Shown here: positions 44,250 to 52,631 of the stretch, one piece after another
Layout: each line of letters starts with the position of its first letter
Position numbering within the stretch: the stretch's first letter is position 1
Source of the DNA: Robiginitalea aurantiaca
GTDB taxonomy: Bacteria > Bacteroidota > Bacteroidia > Flavobacteriales > Flavobacteriaceae
Direction of reading: 5' to 3'
Assembly (NCBI RefSeq): GCF_030380815.1
Contig: NZ_JAUDUY010000002.1
Location: 372,001-436,000, forward strand
Length of the DNA stretch: 64,000 bases
Program-made: the position numbers and the translations under genes
The notes under the pieces: generated by a model
What the model saw: the letters and a program-made list of their open reading frames with translations, nothing else
What the model was told of the DNA's origin: nothing
Databases searched by the model: none

Positions 44250-44681
44250 ATGGGACTAAGTGATCTATTCAACAGCTACGACAAAAAAAAGCGAAGAAGC
44301 CATTTTAAGAACCTCTTTTCCGTAGCCCGCGCAGACGGGGATGTGGACCGGGCGGAGATGGACCTGGTGATCGGGTTGGCCGAAAAGTTTCATATGTCCA
44401 CGGATGAAGTAACAAGAATCATCAGAAACCCTGAGGATGTAGCGCTTTTTACCCCTAAAACCGCCGAAGAGCGAATGGAACATCTCTATGATCTGATCTC
44501 CGTGATGATGGTGGATGGGCGGATCGATGAAAAGGAATTGTTCCTCTGCAAATCACTGGCGATGAAATTAGGGTGCAGTGACAAAACCATTGATTCCCTG
44601 CTCAGGGACCTGATCGAAGAGGCGATAAAGGGTAACGCTGCTGAAAAGGCCGTAGAACGTCTCCTTCTGAAATACGCCTAA
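44250..44681 (+). CDS. TerB-family protein
   Basis: 143 residues, all helical. The TerB domain is shown by two acidic repeats, SVARADGDVDRAEMDLV (about 25-41) and ISVMMVDGRIDEKELFL (about 78-94), which form the metal-binding sites of tellurite-resistance TerB. Stand-alone TerB proteins are common and not tied to tellurite. The gene lies 20 bp before the DUF808 gene and is probably co-transcribed with it. Confidence 0.85.
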   Translation: MGLSDLFNSYDKKKRRSHFKNLFSVARADGDVDRAEMDLVIGLAEKFHMSTDEVTRIIRNPEDVALFTPKTAEERMEHLYDLISVMMVDGRIDEKELFLCKSLAMKLGCSDKTIDSLLRDLIEEAIKGNAAEKAVERLLLKYA

Positions 44682-44701
44682 AAACCAATTTATTCGCCCC
44701 T

Positions 44702-45571
44702 ATGGCTTCAGGCTTTTTTGCAGTATTGGACGACATCGCCACCCTCATGGATGACGTGGCCTCCATGAGCAAGATTGCCACCAAAAAGACGGCCGGCATC
44801 CTCGGAGACGACCTGGCCGTAAATGCGGAAAAGGCTACGGGTTTTATGGCCAGCCGCGAATTACCGGTTCTGTGGGCGATCATTAAAGGGTCCTTTCTCA
44901 ATAAACTCATTATCCTCCCTATCGCTTTCCTTCTCAGTGCCTTCCTTCCTGTGGCCATTACGATAATACTCATCCTTGGCGGGATTTACCTGGCCTATGA
45001 GGGGGCGGAAAAAGTTATCGAATTTGCCCTCGGGCACAAAAAACAAGCGGGAGATATCAGGAAAGAGGTCGCTTCGGAGAATGACTTGCCCGGACTTGAA
45101 AAAAAGAAAATAAAACAAGCCATCTTCACAGATTTTATCCTGTCCATCGAAATCGTCATCATCGCCCTGAGTACTGTGGTCAATGAGTCGCTTACCAATC
45201 AAATCCTGGTGGTCTCGACCGTAGCTGTAATAGCCACGATAGGGGTCTACGGTATTGTGGCGCTCATTGTACGAATGGACGATTATGGACGCAGGCTGAT
45301 TAACTGGCAGGACGGCAATGATGGGCTGTCGGATAAAGTAGGGCGGTTCCTTGTGAATGCCTTGCCATGGGTCATCAAAATACTTTCTGTTGTTGGAACC
45401 CTGGCGCTCTTACTGGTCTCCGGGGGTATCTTTAACCATAATGTGGAATTCCTGCACCATCTCATCCCGGACATGCCTTCCCTCCTAAAGGATTTTTTAA
45501 CCGGCTTTGTCGTTGGGTCTGTGGCTGTACTCCTTATGGGAATTGTCAAAAAGCTTTTTAAAAAGGCGTAA
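44702..45571 (+). CDS. DUF808 (YedI-like) inner-membrane protein
   Basis: 289 residues. The conserved N-terminus GFFAVLDDIATLMDDVASMSKIATKKTAGILGDDLAVNAE is diagnostic of DUF808. Several membrane helices follow, including LIILPIAFLLSAFLPVAI and the C-terminal GFVVGSVAVLLMGIV. The molecular function of the family is unknown. It is coupled with the TerB gene upstream. Confidence 0.9.
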   Translation: MASGFFAVLDDIATLMDDVASMSKIATKKTAGILGDDLAVNAEKATGFMASRELPVLWAIIKGSFLNKLIILPIAFLLSAFLPVAITIILILGGIYLAYEGAEKVIEFALGHKKQAGDIRKEVASENDLPGLEKKKIKQAIFTDFILSIEIVIIALSTVVNESLTNQILVVSTVAVIATIGVYGIVALIVRMDDYGRRLINWQDGNDGLSDKVGRFLVNALPWVIKILSVVGTLALLLVSGGIFNHNVEFLHHLIPDMPSLLKDFLTGFVVGSVAVLLMGIVKKLFKKA

Positions 45572-45599
45572 GGGGGTATATTTCAGATACGTATTGCCC

Positions 45600-45795
45600 C
45601 CTAGTGGAACTTTACTTCTCAGGAGTCGAGGCCTGCGGTTTCTTTGCCAATCGCACCGCATATTTCTCCTCCATTGGTATCCGTGGGAAGAATCGATGAA
45701 CTTATTATCATTTTGACTGCCACCTGAGCCTGAACCACCTAGGCAACCTGTAGTTATAAACCCTACTGCCAGGGACGCTATAGCGCTTCGATCAG
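45600..45795 (-). pseudogene. Possible lipoprotein remnant
   Basis: The minus strand reads ASLAVGFITTGCLGGSGSGG (a hydrophobic stretch with a lipobox-like TTGC), then SQNDNKFIDSS. In a second frame it continues SSSILPTDTNGGEICGAIGK, then ETAGLDS and a stop. It overlaps the 3' end of the M20 gene and has no start codon, so it is probably a truncated and frameshifted lipoprotein gene. Confidence 0.3.
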
Positions 45796-47301
45796 AATAT
45801 GGTGGATCGTTTTAATTCCATCTACGTAGTTCCCGATTCGTATATTCTCATTAGGGCTGTGTTGGTTGTTATCCCGGTTAACCGTGGGAACGGTAACGGC
45901 AGGCACACCGAGTTCCAGCACAAAGGGCGAAATTGGGATACTTCCACCCGACGTACGCTGTTTTACCGGAGTTTCCCCAAAGGCATTGGTAAGCGCACGA
46001 TCCAGCCAGATCCCTACCTCCGAATCAAAATCAGTTCGGAAAGCCAGGTAGGAAGTAATGCTGGTAAACTGACAGATGCGCTCATAGGTTTCCCGTTCTT
46101 TTTGAGTTGGGGCGCGGTCAATAACATAATATCCCTGTGCTATGATATGATCCCGAACCAAATTGATAAGCCGGTCCGGATTGCTTTCAAGGACCAGCCT
46201 TATATCGATCTCAGCAGTTGCTGTTGAAGGTACAATGGTCCGCGCTTCTTCGCCCACCCAACCGGAACTAAACCCCCTGACATTTAAGGAGGGGTATTGC
46301 AGGGATTCCTGATAGGTAGGTGCTACACCTGTCCCCCGGACCACTCCCAATCGCCTGTTGATATACGCTTCATCGTCTGGCACAGCTTCCAGCAGTTCTT
46401 TGACCTCTTTGCTTATCGTTATCCCTTCATAAAACCCAGGGATGGTCACCCGTTCATTCGCATCTTTCATACTCGCGATAAGTTGTGACATGCGAACCGC
46501 CGGATTGGGCGCCCAATTCCCATAATGCCCGCTATGCTGGGGGAAGTTCGGACCGTAAACGGTAAGGGTAATCTCCGATATGCCGCGGGCGCCAAAAGTA
46601 AGGGATGGCCTGTTTGTGATGTGCCGGGGGCCGTCAAAAATAATGAGCATATCAGCAGCAAGCACTTCATCGTATTCCCGCACTGCCCGAGGCAGATTGG
46701 GAGACCCCATTTCCTCTTCAAAATCCATGATCACTTTCATGTTGAAATTTGGAGCCTCACCCCGATCGTTAATCATATCGATTGCCGTTAAGAACATATT
46801 TACTGCACCCTTGGAATCGGAGGTACTTCGGGCGAATATCCGCCATTCCGGATCAATGGAATCAGAATCGAGGCGGTCCCACGGCAGGGTTTCCCAATCC
46901 CCGTCTGCCGTCCTTTTCTTCAGGGTAGCTTCATAAGGATTGTCCTGATTCCAGAATTTTGGATCTACGGGTTGGCCGTCTACCTGGAGGTAGATCAGGA
47001 CCGTTTTGGCCTTTGGGTTTCTGGCACTGCGCTCTGCAAGCAATAAAGGGGCTCCCGGGGTTTCCAGTCTTTTTGTGGTAAATCCCCTTTGGCTGAAATT
47101 CGCCTCACACCATTGAACATTGCGTTCTATTTCCTTTGGAAAATGGGCATCATTCGGGATGGCCAGCAGTTCTTTCAGCTGGGGAAAAGAGGCTTTTGCG
47201 TAGTTCCAGTAGGCCGCATTATCTGCCGGTTTCTGTGCGCTGAGACTCCCGGAAAATCCGAATAGAACTAACAGGAGGGTGATTCTGGTAATATTTTTCA
47301 T
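45778..47301 (-). CDS. M20-family metallo-hydrolase with altered His ligand
   Basis: 507 residues, signal peptide 1-22. The M20 frame is clear: QPVDPKFW, TSDSKGAVNMF (bridging Asp), DFEEEMGSP (Glu base and ligand), a dimerisation domain (about 230-370) and the C-terminal GGSIPI ... NNQHSPNENI. The usual HxD of the first motif (YGHYDVQPVDP in relatives) is LQVDGQPVDP here, so Gln106 replaces the metal-binding His. It may bind one metal or a different one. It is presumably a periplasmic peptidase or amidase. Confidence 0.85.
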   Translation of the reverse strand: MKNITRITLLLVLFGFSGSLSAQKPADNAAYWNYAKASFPQLKELLAIPNDAHFPKEIERNVQWCEANFSQRGFTTKRLETPGAPLLLAERSARNPKAKTVLIYLQVDGQPVDPKFWNQDNPYEATLKKRTADGDWETLPWDRLDSDSIDPEWRIFARSTSDSKGAVNMFLTAIDMINDRGEAPNFNMKVIMDFEEEMGSPNLPRAVREYDEVLAADMLIIFDGPRHITNRPSLTFGARGISEITLTVYGPNFPQHSGHYGNWAPNPAVRMSQLIASMKDANERVTIPGFYEGITISKEVKELLEAVPDDEAYINRRLGVVRGTGVAPTYQESLQYPSLNVRGFSSGWVGEEARTIVPSTATAEIDIRLVLESNPDRLINLVRDHIIAQGYYVIDRAPTQKERETYERICQFTSITSYLAFRTDFDSEVGIWLDRALTNAFGETPVKQRTSGGSIPISPFVLELGVPAVTVPTVNRDNNQHSPNENIRIGNYVDGIKTIHHILIEAL

Positions 47302-47593
47302 GATTTCGCTTTAAGATACTCTTTGTAATCTACAGTTCCCGGGGCATAAAAGGTTTTGGATCCGAAATAAATTGCCATCAGGCCGTTAGGGCTGTTTATG
47401 TTTTCTTAAAAATACCGTATTTCTGAAATAGTTTCCACGCATTTCCATGTGAAATTACCAAATATCCCCGGGAAGAGATTAAGGCAGGTCCATAGCGGGA
47501 AATTGGTCAATAATCTCTATTACAATTTCGTAACTTTAGTATCTCAGTTTGTTTAAAGGCAAATTCATAAATCTTTTTTCAATTCTTCTACGC

Positions 47594-49495
47594 ATGAAAA
47601 CCATTTTCACCTCCACTGTGCTTCTTGTCATTTTCTTCTCATTTTCCTGTAAAAGCGATTCCAAAGAAATCAACACGGATAAGGAAGAGATGCCTGTCAG
47701 TTCCAATGCGGGAAGTGACATTCCCGTTAACCCACTCAAGGAAGCTTATTTCGGTGATACGCACGTGCATACCGGGTGGTCCTTTGACGCCGGCCTGGAC
47801 GGGGCCATACTGACACCTGAAGACGCCTATCGCTTTGCAATGGGGGAAGAGGTAACCTCAAACTCAGGTATTAAAACCAAACTAAAACGCCCTTATGACT
47901 GGTTTCTGATTTCGGACCATTCCGATGCTATGGGAACGATCAATGAAGTGATTGATGGCAATCCTGAGATGATGGCATCGGAAGTAGTCGCGGGATGGAA
48001 TAAGGCCTTTAACTCCGGAGATCCGGCAGCGGCAGCTGCGGCCAAAAGTGAAGTGGTTGTCCTCCAGTCCAATGGACAGGTCCCTGAAATTATCATGGAT
48101 CCAAAATGGATGGTGAGTGCATGGAACAAGACCATTGATGCAGCCGAAAAGTTCTACGAGCCCGGAAAGTTCACCACTTTTACGGCCTATGAATGGACCG
48201 TAAATGCAAACGGAGGTGACAACCTCCACAGAAACATCATTTACAAGGAAGGCGGTGACAAGGCCCGCGGGACCCTCCCCCTTACAACCTTTGAAACCCA
48301 GGATTCCCGAAAACTCTGGGAGTGGATGAGCCAATACGAAGAAAAAACGGGTGATCGACTTCTGGCTATCCCCCACAACGGCAATATGTCCAACGGCCGC
48401 ATGTATGAAGAGCAGCAGTTCGATGGCAAACCAATGACCCGGGAATGGGCCGAACTGCGCGTAAAATATGAACGGCTGATGGAACTGTTCCAATACAAGG
48501 GACAGAGTGAGGCTCATCCTTATCTCTCCCCTGCGGATGAATTTGCAAATTACGAGCTCTGGGATCGCGGGAACCTCATATTAGTCCCGAAAACCTCCAG
48601 GGATATGTGGAAGTATGAATATTGGCGGGAAGGCCTTAAATCCGGGATGCGCATAGGTCAGGAATTGGGGGTCAACCCCTTTATGTATGGGTCGAACAGT
48701 GCTACCGATACCCATACCGGGCTCTCTTCTGTGGACGAATCGGAATTCTATGGCAAATTCAAAACCCTGGAACCGAGTAATGATGAAAGATGGAATTTTC
48801 CAATACTCGAGGGTGAAACGGACAACTATATGGGCTGGGAAATGTCCGCTTCCGGGGTAATGGGGGTATGGGCTGAATCCAATACCCGGGAGGCCATTTG
48901 GGAAGCCATGTACAACCGGGAGACTTTTTCAACCTCGGGGCCCAGGATTAAAATGCGCTTTTTTGGCGGTTTCGAATATTCCGAGGGAGATATAGCTCAG
49001 GGGATGGCTGAGGCCGGGTATGGAAAAGGTGTGCCCATGGGAAGCGTCCTGAAAAATGTGGAAGGCAGCAATGCACCCGGATTCCTGATCCATTGTTTGA
49101 AGGATCCGGACGGGGCCAACCTGGATCGGGTACAAATCGTCAAAGGTTGGGTAGATGACCAGGGGAATACACAGGAGAAAATCTTTGAAGTGGTTTGGGC
49201 TGGTGATCGAGCGGTAGATGGTGAAGGAAAAATCGCTTCCATTGGCAGCACTGTAAATATGGAGACGGCCGAATATACCAATACCATTGGAGAGACCGAA
49301 CTTAGCACCTTCTGGACGGACCCAGAATTCAATGCGGCTCTGCCCGCCTTTTACTACGTCAGGGTACTGGAAATCCCATCACCCCGATGGACCTTATTCG
49401 ACAAAGTCCGGCACAATTTGGAATTACCTGAGAATATTCCTCTGGTACACCAGGAACGGGGCGTATCGAGCCCGATTTGGTACACCCCAAAATAG
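47594..49495 (+). CDS. DUF3604 lipoprotein, PHP-like hydrolase
   Basis: 633 residues from the ATG at 47594, chosen because a lipoprotein signal (lipobox SFSC, Cys19) starts there; the in-frame upstream ATG adds a non-signal stretch. AYFGDTHVHTGWSFDAG supplies an HxH metal motif, and LISDHSD, EWT and IPHNGN further resemble PHP/polymerase-and-histidinol-phosphatase metal ligands. DUF3604 proteins are large secreted proteins of marine bacteria with unknown substrates. It is convergent with no gene and divergent from the M20 gene. Confidence 0.88.
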   Translation: MKTIFTSTVLLVIFFSFSCKSDSKEINTDKEEMPVSSNAGSDIPVNPLKEAYFGDTHVHTGWSFDAGLDGAILTPEDAYRFAMGEEVTSNSGIKTKLKRPYDWFLISDHSDAMGTINEVIDGNPEMMASEVVAGWNKAFNSGDPAAAAAAKSEVVVLQSNGQVPEIIMDPKWMVSAWNKTIDAAEKFYEPGKFTTFTAYEWTVNANGGDNLHRNIIYKEGGDKARGTLPLTTFETQDSRKLWEWMSQYEEKTGDRLLAIPHNGNMSNGRMYEEQQFDGKPMTREWAELRVKYERLMELFQYKGQSEAHPYLSPADEFANYELWDRGNLILVPKTSRDMWKYEYWREGLKSGMRIGQELGVNPFMYGSNSATDTHTGLSSVDESEFYGKFKTLEPSNDERWNFPILEGETDNYMGWEMSASGVMGVWAESNTREAIWEAMYNRETFSTSGPRIKMRFFGGFEYSEGDIAQGMAEAGYGKGVPMGSVLKNVEGSNAPGFLIHCLKDPDGANLDRVQIVKGWVDDQGNTQEKIFEVVWAGDRAVDGEGKIASIGSTVNMETAEYTNTIGETELSTFWTDPEFNAALPAFYYVRVLEIPSPRWTLFDKVRHNLELPENIPLVHQERGVSSPIWYTPK

Positions 49496-49630
49496 TACCC
49501 AATGGCATGGCTGGCGGGTAAACCTCCGGTAACAGCTGAATTCTCGGGACATAAAACGGTTTAGAAAAAGTTAGTACCTTGAAGCGTATTAGGCCACTTA
49601 AATAAACACATAATAATCAACCCCGGCTAT

Positions 49631-50404
49631 ATGAAGCACCTTCTCATCCTTATCACCCTGATTTTAATCCTTCCAGTGGGGGGGATGGCCCAGGAAAACA
49701 CGAGAAACGAAGGTACCCGAACGCCCTATGAACTGATGTCTTCCTATTACGCAGAACAGTTCAAACCGTTTCAGAAGAAAAACATCTATACCGGCCTGGC
49801 TTTCTCCCTTAGCGATAAGAATTTAAGCAATGTAAACCAGCTCGTTCGGAATGTCGTCAACGGCAAGGACAAAGCCTTTAGCATAATACTTAAAGGGGGA
49901 TACTATACCGGGGATTACGCCATGGTGGGCCTGAATTTTGAGTATGCCCAGGAGACCTTTGAAGGGACCCTGCTACGGGATGCGGACACCGTGCAATCGA
50001 ACTCCATATCCAGATACTATAACTTCACTCCGAATGTGCGCTCCACGGTCCCGCTTACCAAAACGGAACGACTTAGTTTTTTCACTGAAGTAGGACTTGC
50101 CTTCGGGGTCGGGAATACCCTTACGCGAAACACGAAGAACCTGGATGAAATCGAAACCAGTTATACGGATGAATTCAACTTTCGGGTGGGTATCAGCCCG
50201 GGGATAACCTTTTTTGCCATTGAGAACTTTGCCTTCGAAGTGCAGTTGGATGTTTTGGGTTATGAACTCAACGTTAAAAACAAGGAGACAAATGGTATAG
50301 AACAATCCAGGGTAGTGACCAACAATATCGATTTCAATATAAATTTACTTTCATTGAAACTCGGTTTGGCGTATTACTTTGGAGCGAGTAAGAAACGAAA
50401 TTAA
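49631..50404 (+). CDS. Outer-membrane beta-barrel protein
   Basis: 257 residues, signal peptide 1-21 (GMAQ). The mature protein has alternating hydrophobic strands (YTGLAFSLSD, FSIILKGGYYTGDYAMVGLNF, RLSFFTEVGLAFGVG, FNINLLSLKLGLAYYFG), the usual look of the small OmpA-like barrel class. It lies 11 bp before the PCMD lipoprotein gene, so the pair forms an operon. Function unknown. Confidence 0.72.
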   Translation: MKHLLILITLILILPVGGMAQENTRNEGTRTPYELMSSYYAEQFKPFQKKNIYTGLAFSLSDKNLSNVNQLVRNVVNGKDKAFSIILKGGYYTGDYAMVGLNFEYAQETFEGTLLRDADTVQSNSISRYYNFTPNVRSTVPLTKTERLSFFTEVGLAFGVGNTLTRNTKNLDEIETSYTDEFNFRVGISPGITFFAIENFAFEVQLDVLGYELNVKNKETNGIEQSRVVTNNIDFNINLLSLKLGLAYYFGASKKRN

Positions 50405-50415
50405 TTTACGGCGTA

Positions 50416-51495
50416 ATGAAGAAGGTTGTCCTGTATCTATTGGTAATATTGGTATCCACAATGTCCTGTATTGGGGAAGATTACTTTGGACGTTCAAAAT
50501 TTGGCAACATAAAGGAAATTTCGGTGAGCAACCAGGCCTCCAGTGCCCGGATCCTGAATGACAGTGTCAAAGTGCTTGTTGAGATTCCTGCGGGCGTGGA
50601 CTTATCGACCATAACACTTGAAAAATTAGAGGTTTCCTCTTTTGCTACAGCCGACAAAACCGTAGGGGATGTCCTGGATCTGAATACCCCTCAGATTATT
50701 ACAGTCACGGCCGAAGATGGCAGCACCTATCCATGGAAGATTGAATCCTTTGTCGCTGCAGATAATCCCCAATTGGATAATTACGAGCTGAATTTATGGT
50801 ATAAGACCAGTACCGACTATTTTGAACCGGGGGCAGATGCGAGCTCAACCATTTGGGGAACGGGAAATCCCGGCACCCAAATCCTGAACAAACTGGCAAC
50901 AACACCCCTGGACCTTGGGGGCGGAAATCTCTCCGCCAGAATGGAGACCCTGGACAATGGGCCTATTTCAGGTGCCTTTGGGGCGCCAATTTCCGCAGGC
51001 TCTATTTTCACCGGAGTTTTTAACAGCGATAAAATAGATCCATCGAATCCAGAAGCCGCTATTGAGTTTGGTACACCTTTCGCAGGCCGACCTGCAAAAC
51101 TCCGGCTTAAATACGCCTATACCCCGGGTCCATCGAACAAGGACAAAAACGGGAACGTCCTGGCTTATGGCGATGCCTGTGATATTTATGCGCTTTTGGA
51201 AGTGCGGGCAGGGGGTAGAACGGAGCGTCTGGCAACCGCCTGGCTTCGGAGTGAAACCCCTCAGTCGGATTTAACAGAAATCGAAGTTGACTTCACCTAT
51301 GGCGAACTGGATGGCAGTTTTCCGGACTATACCCGTCCCGTGAATCAGGGATATGTAAGCAGGGATTCCGCTAATTTTATCCTGCCAACCCATATCACAT
51401 TTGTAGCCTCTTCGAGCTTCGACGGGGCCAACTTTGCCGGGGCCATTGGCAGCGTTCTTATCGTGGATGATGTGGAAATGGTCTATGAGGAATAG
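50416..51495 (+). CDS. PCMD-domain lipoprotein
   Basis: 359 residues. Lipobox SMSC-like (MSC, Cys18). Residues about 30-115 form an Ig-like domain (SSARILNDSVKVLVEIPAGV, ITVTAEDGSTYPWKIE), and residues about 120-359 match the PCMD family, 'putative carbohydrate metabolism domain' (ELNLWYKTSTDYFEPG, TPFAGRPAKLRLKYAYTPG). Such proteins occur in polysaccharide loci of Bacteroidota but have no proven activity. No SusCD genes are adjacent; the partner is the barrel gene upstream. Confidence 0.78.
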   Translation: MKKVVLYLLVILVSTMSCIGEDYFGRSKFGNIKEISVSNQASSARILNDSVKVLVEIPAGVDLSTITLEKLEVSSFATADKTVGDVLDLNTPQIITVTAEDGSTYPWKIESFVAADNPQLDNYELNLWYKTSTDYFEPGADASSTIWGTGNPGTQILNKLATTPLDLGGGNLSARMETLDNGPISGAFGAPISAGSIFTGVFNSDKIDPSNPEAAIEFGTPFAGRPAKLRLKYAYTPGPSNKDKNGNVLAYGDACDIYALLEVRAGGRTERLATAWLRSETPQSDLTEIEVDFTYGELDGSFPDYTRPVNQGYVSRDSANFILPTHITFVASSSFDGANFAGAIGSVLIVDDVEMVYEE

Positions 51496-51580
51496 GGACA
51501 TCTCATACCTCCAAACACAATAGCCTTTTAAGACCGGTAAACCCCTGAGCCCTTCCGGCAATCTTAAATTTTATTATACA

Positions 51581-51616
51581 ATTGTCATATTATTTGCGAC
51601 ATTTGTCGTATATTTA
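51581..51616 (+). promoter_or_regulatory. Operator and promoter of the ParS-ParT pair
   Basis: The perfect dyad CGACATTTGTCG (51597-51608) lies beside two direct repeats, TTGTCATAT (51582-51590) and TTGTCGTAT (51603-51611). TATATTTA (51609-51616) is a near match to the -7 box. Toxin-antitoxin operons are usually repressed by the antitoxin or complex, so these repeats are likely operators. Confidence 0.5.
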
Positions 51617-51634
51617 AACATAATTGGATTTCAT

Positions 51635-52075
51635 ATGGCATCCGCTGAAAAACTATTTATTGAGAATAACGGGGGTATCTCGTTTTCCTGGAATGATGAC
51701 AAACGATCTATCGACCTGATCAAACTGGTACGGGAAGGCATCCCCTACCCCGAGTTTGCCAAAATTTTGGACTTTGCCCCTTTTACGGCCAAGGAATGGG
51801 CCAAATACCTCAATATTTCAAGCAGGACCCTGGAAAGGCACCGGGAGGAACGCAAGGTTTTCAGGCAACAACAGAGCGAACGAATTGTATCCATCTACCA
51901 GTTGCTTCATTATGGAAGGACCGTATTTGAAAATCAGGAACATTTTTATACCTGGATGGATTCAGTCAATATCGCCTTTGGGAGAATCCGCCCAAAAGAC
52001 CTCCTGGATACGAGTATCGGCATCGACATGGTAAGAGATGAACTGGGTCGGATTCAGCACGGCGTACTGGCATGA
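51635..52075 (+). CDS. Xre/MbcA/ParS-type antitoxin
   Basis: 146 residues. A helix-turn-helix region (about 40-80: FAKILDFAPFTAKEWAKYLN, ISSRTLERHRE) is followed by the DUF2384 toxin-binding domain (FENQEHFYTWMDSVNIAFG, KDLLDT, GIDMVRDELGRIQHG). It neutralises the RES-domain toxin encoded next and probably represses the operon. Its last codons overlap the toxin start by 4 bp (ATGA), the usual coupling in this family. Confidence 0.92.
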   Translation: MASAEKLFIENNGGISFSWNDDKRSIDLIKLVREGIPYPEFAKILDFAPFTAKEWAKYLNISSRTLERHREERKVFRQQQSERIVSIYQLLHYGRTVFENQEHFYTWMDSVNIAFGRIRPKDLLDTSIGIDMVRDELGRIQHGVLA

Positions 52076-52533
52076 TCGTCTACAGGCTAAGCAAGAAAAC
52101 GTATAGTGCGGACCTGTCCGGAATTGGGGCTGAAAAATTTGGAGGACGGTGGAACAACAAGGGTACCCGTATGATCTACACCGCCCAATCGAGGGCGCTT
52201 GCTAATCTGGAAGTGGCCGTCCACGTACCCCTGCATATTGTCCCCAATGACTACTTTCTCACCGCTATCGAAATACCCGATGCACTGATCCGAAACTATC
52301 CTGAGAAAAGACTGGAGTCCGTAAACTGGAAAACACACCCCCCTTCTGATTTCACCCAGAGGGAAGGCGATGCCTTTATCCGGGAAGGGAAAGCGCTGGT
52401 TTTAAAAGTTCCTTCTGCCATTGTACAGGGCGACTACAACTACCTGATAAACCCGCTCCACAAGGAAATCCATCAGGCCAAAATACTTTCCAGTGAACCC
52501 TTCATTTTTGATCAGCGGCTTTTCAGGCCTTAG
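52072..52533 (+). CDS. RES-domain toxin (ParT/MbcT type)
   Basis: 153 residues covering a complete RES domain. Family residues are visible: Arg5 in VYRLSKKTY, the GGRWNNKG block, Tyr in MIYTAQS, and Glu in ALANLEVAVH. RES toxins resemble ADP-ribosyltransferases and either degrade NAD+ or modify targets such as PRPP synthetase. Start overlap with the antitoxin gene gives translational coupling. The domain looks intact, so the system may be active. Confidence 0.92.
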   Translation: MIVYRLSKKTYSADLSGIGAEKFGGRWNNKGTRMIYTAQSRALANLEVAVHVPLHIVPNDYFLTAIEIPDALIRNYPEKRLESVNWKTHPPSDFTQREGDAFIREGKALVLKVPSAIVQGDYNYLINPLHKEIHQAKILSSEPFIFDQRLFRP

Positions 52534-52631
52534 GTTTTTTACCTTCAGAAACTTTTATGGGAAACCCCGTATTGCCCTTGGCGGCCCGGCATGATACTTT
52601 TCCCTATTTTTAGGACTTCAAATCAGATCCC

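Noticed and set aside
47882-48517. 211-codon minus-strand frame opposite the DUF3604 gene
   Set aside because: The plus-strand product carries the metal motifs and signal; the antisense frame has no family features.
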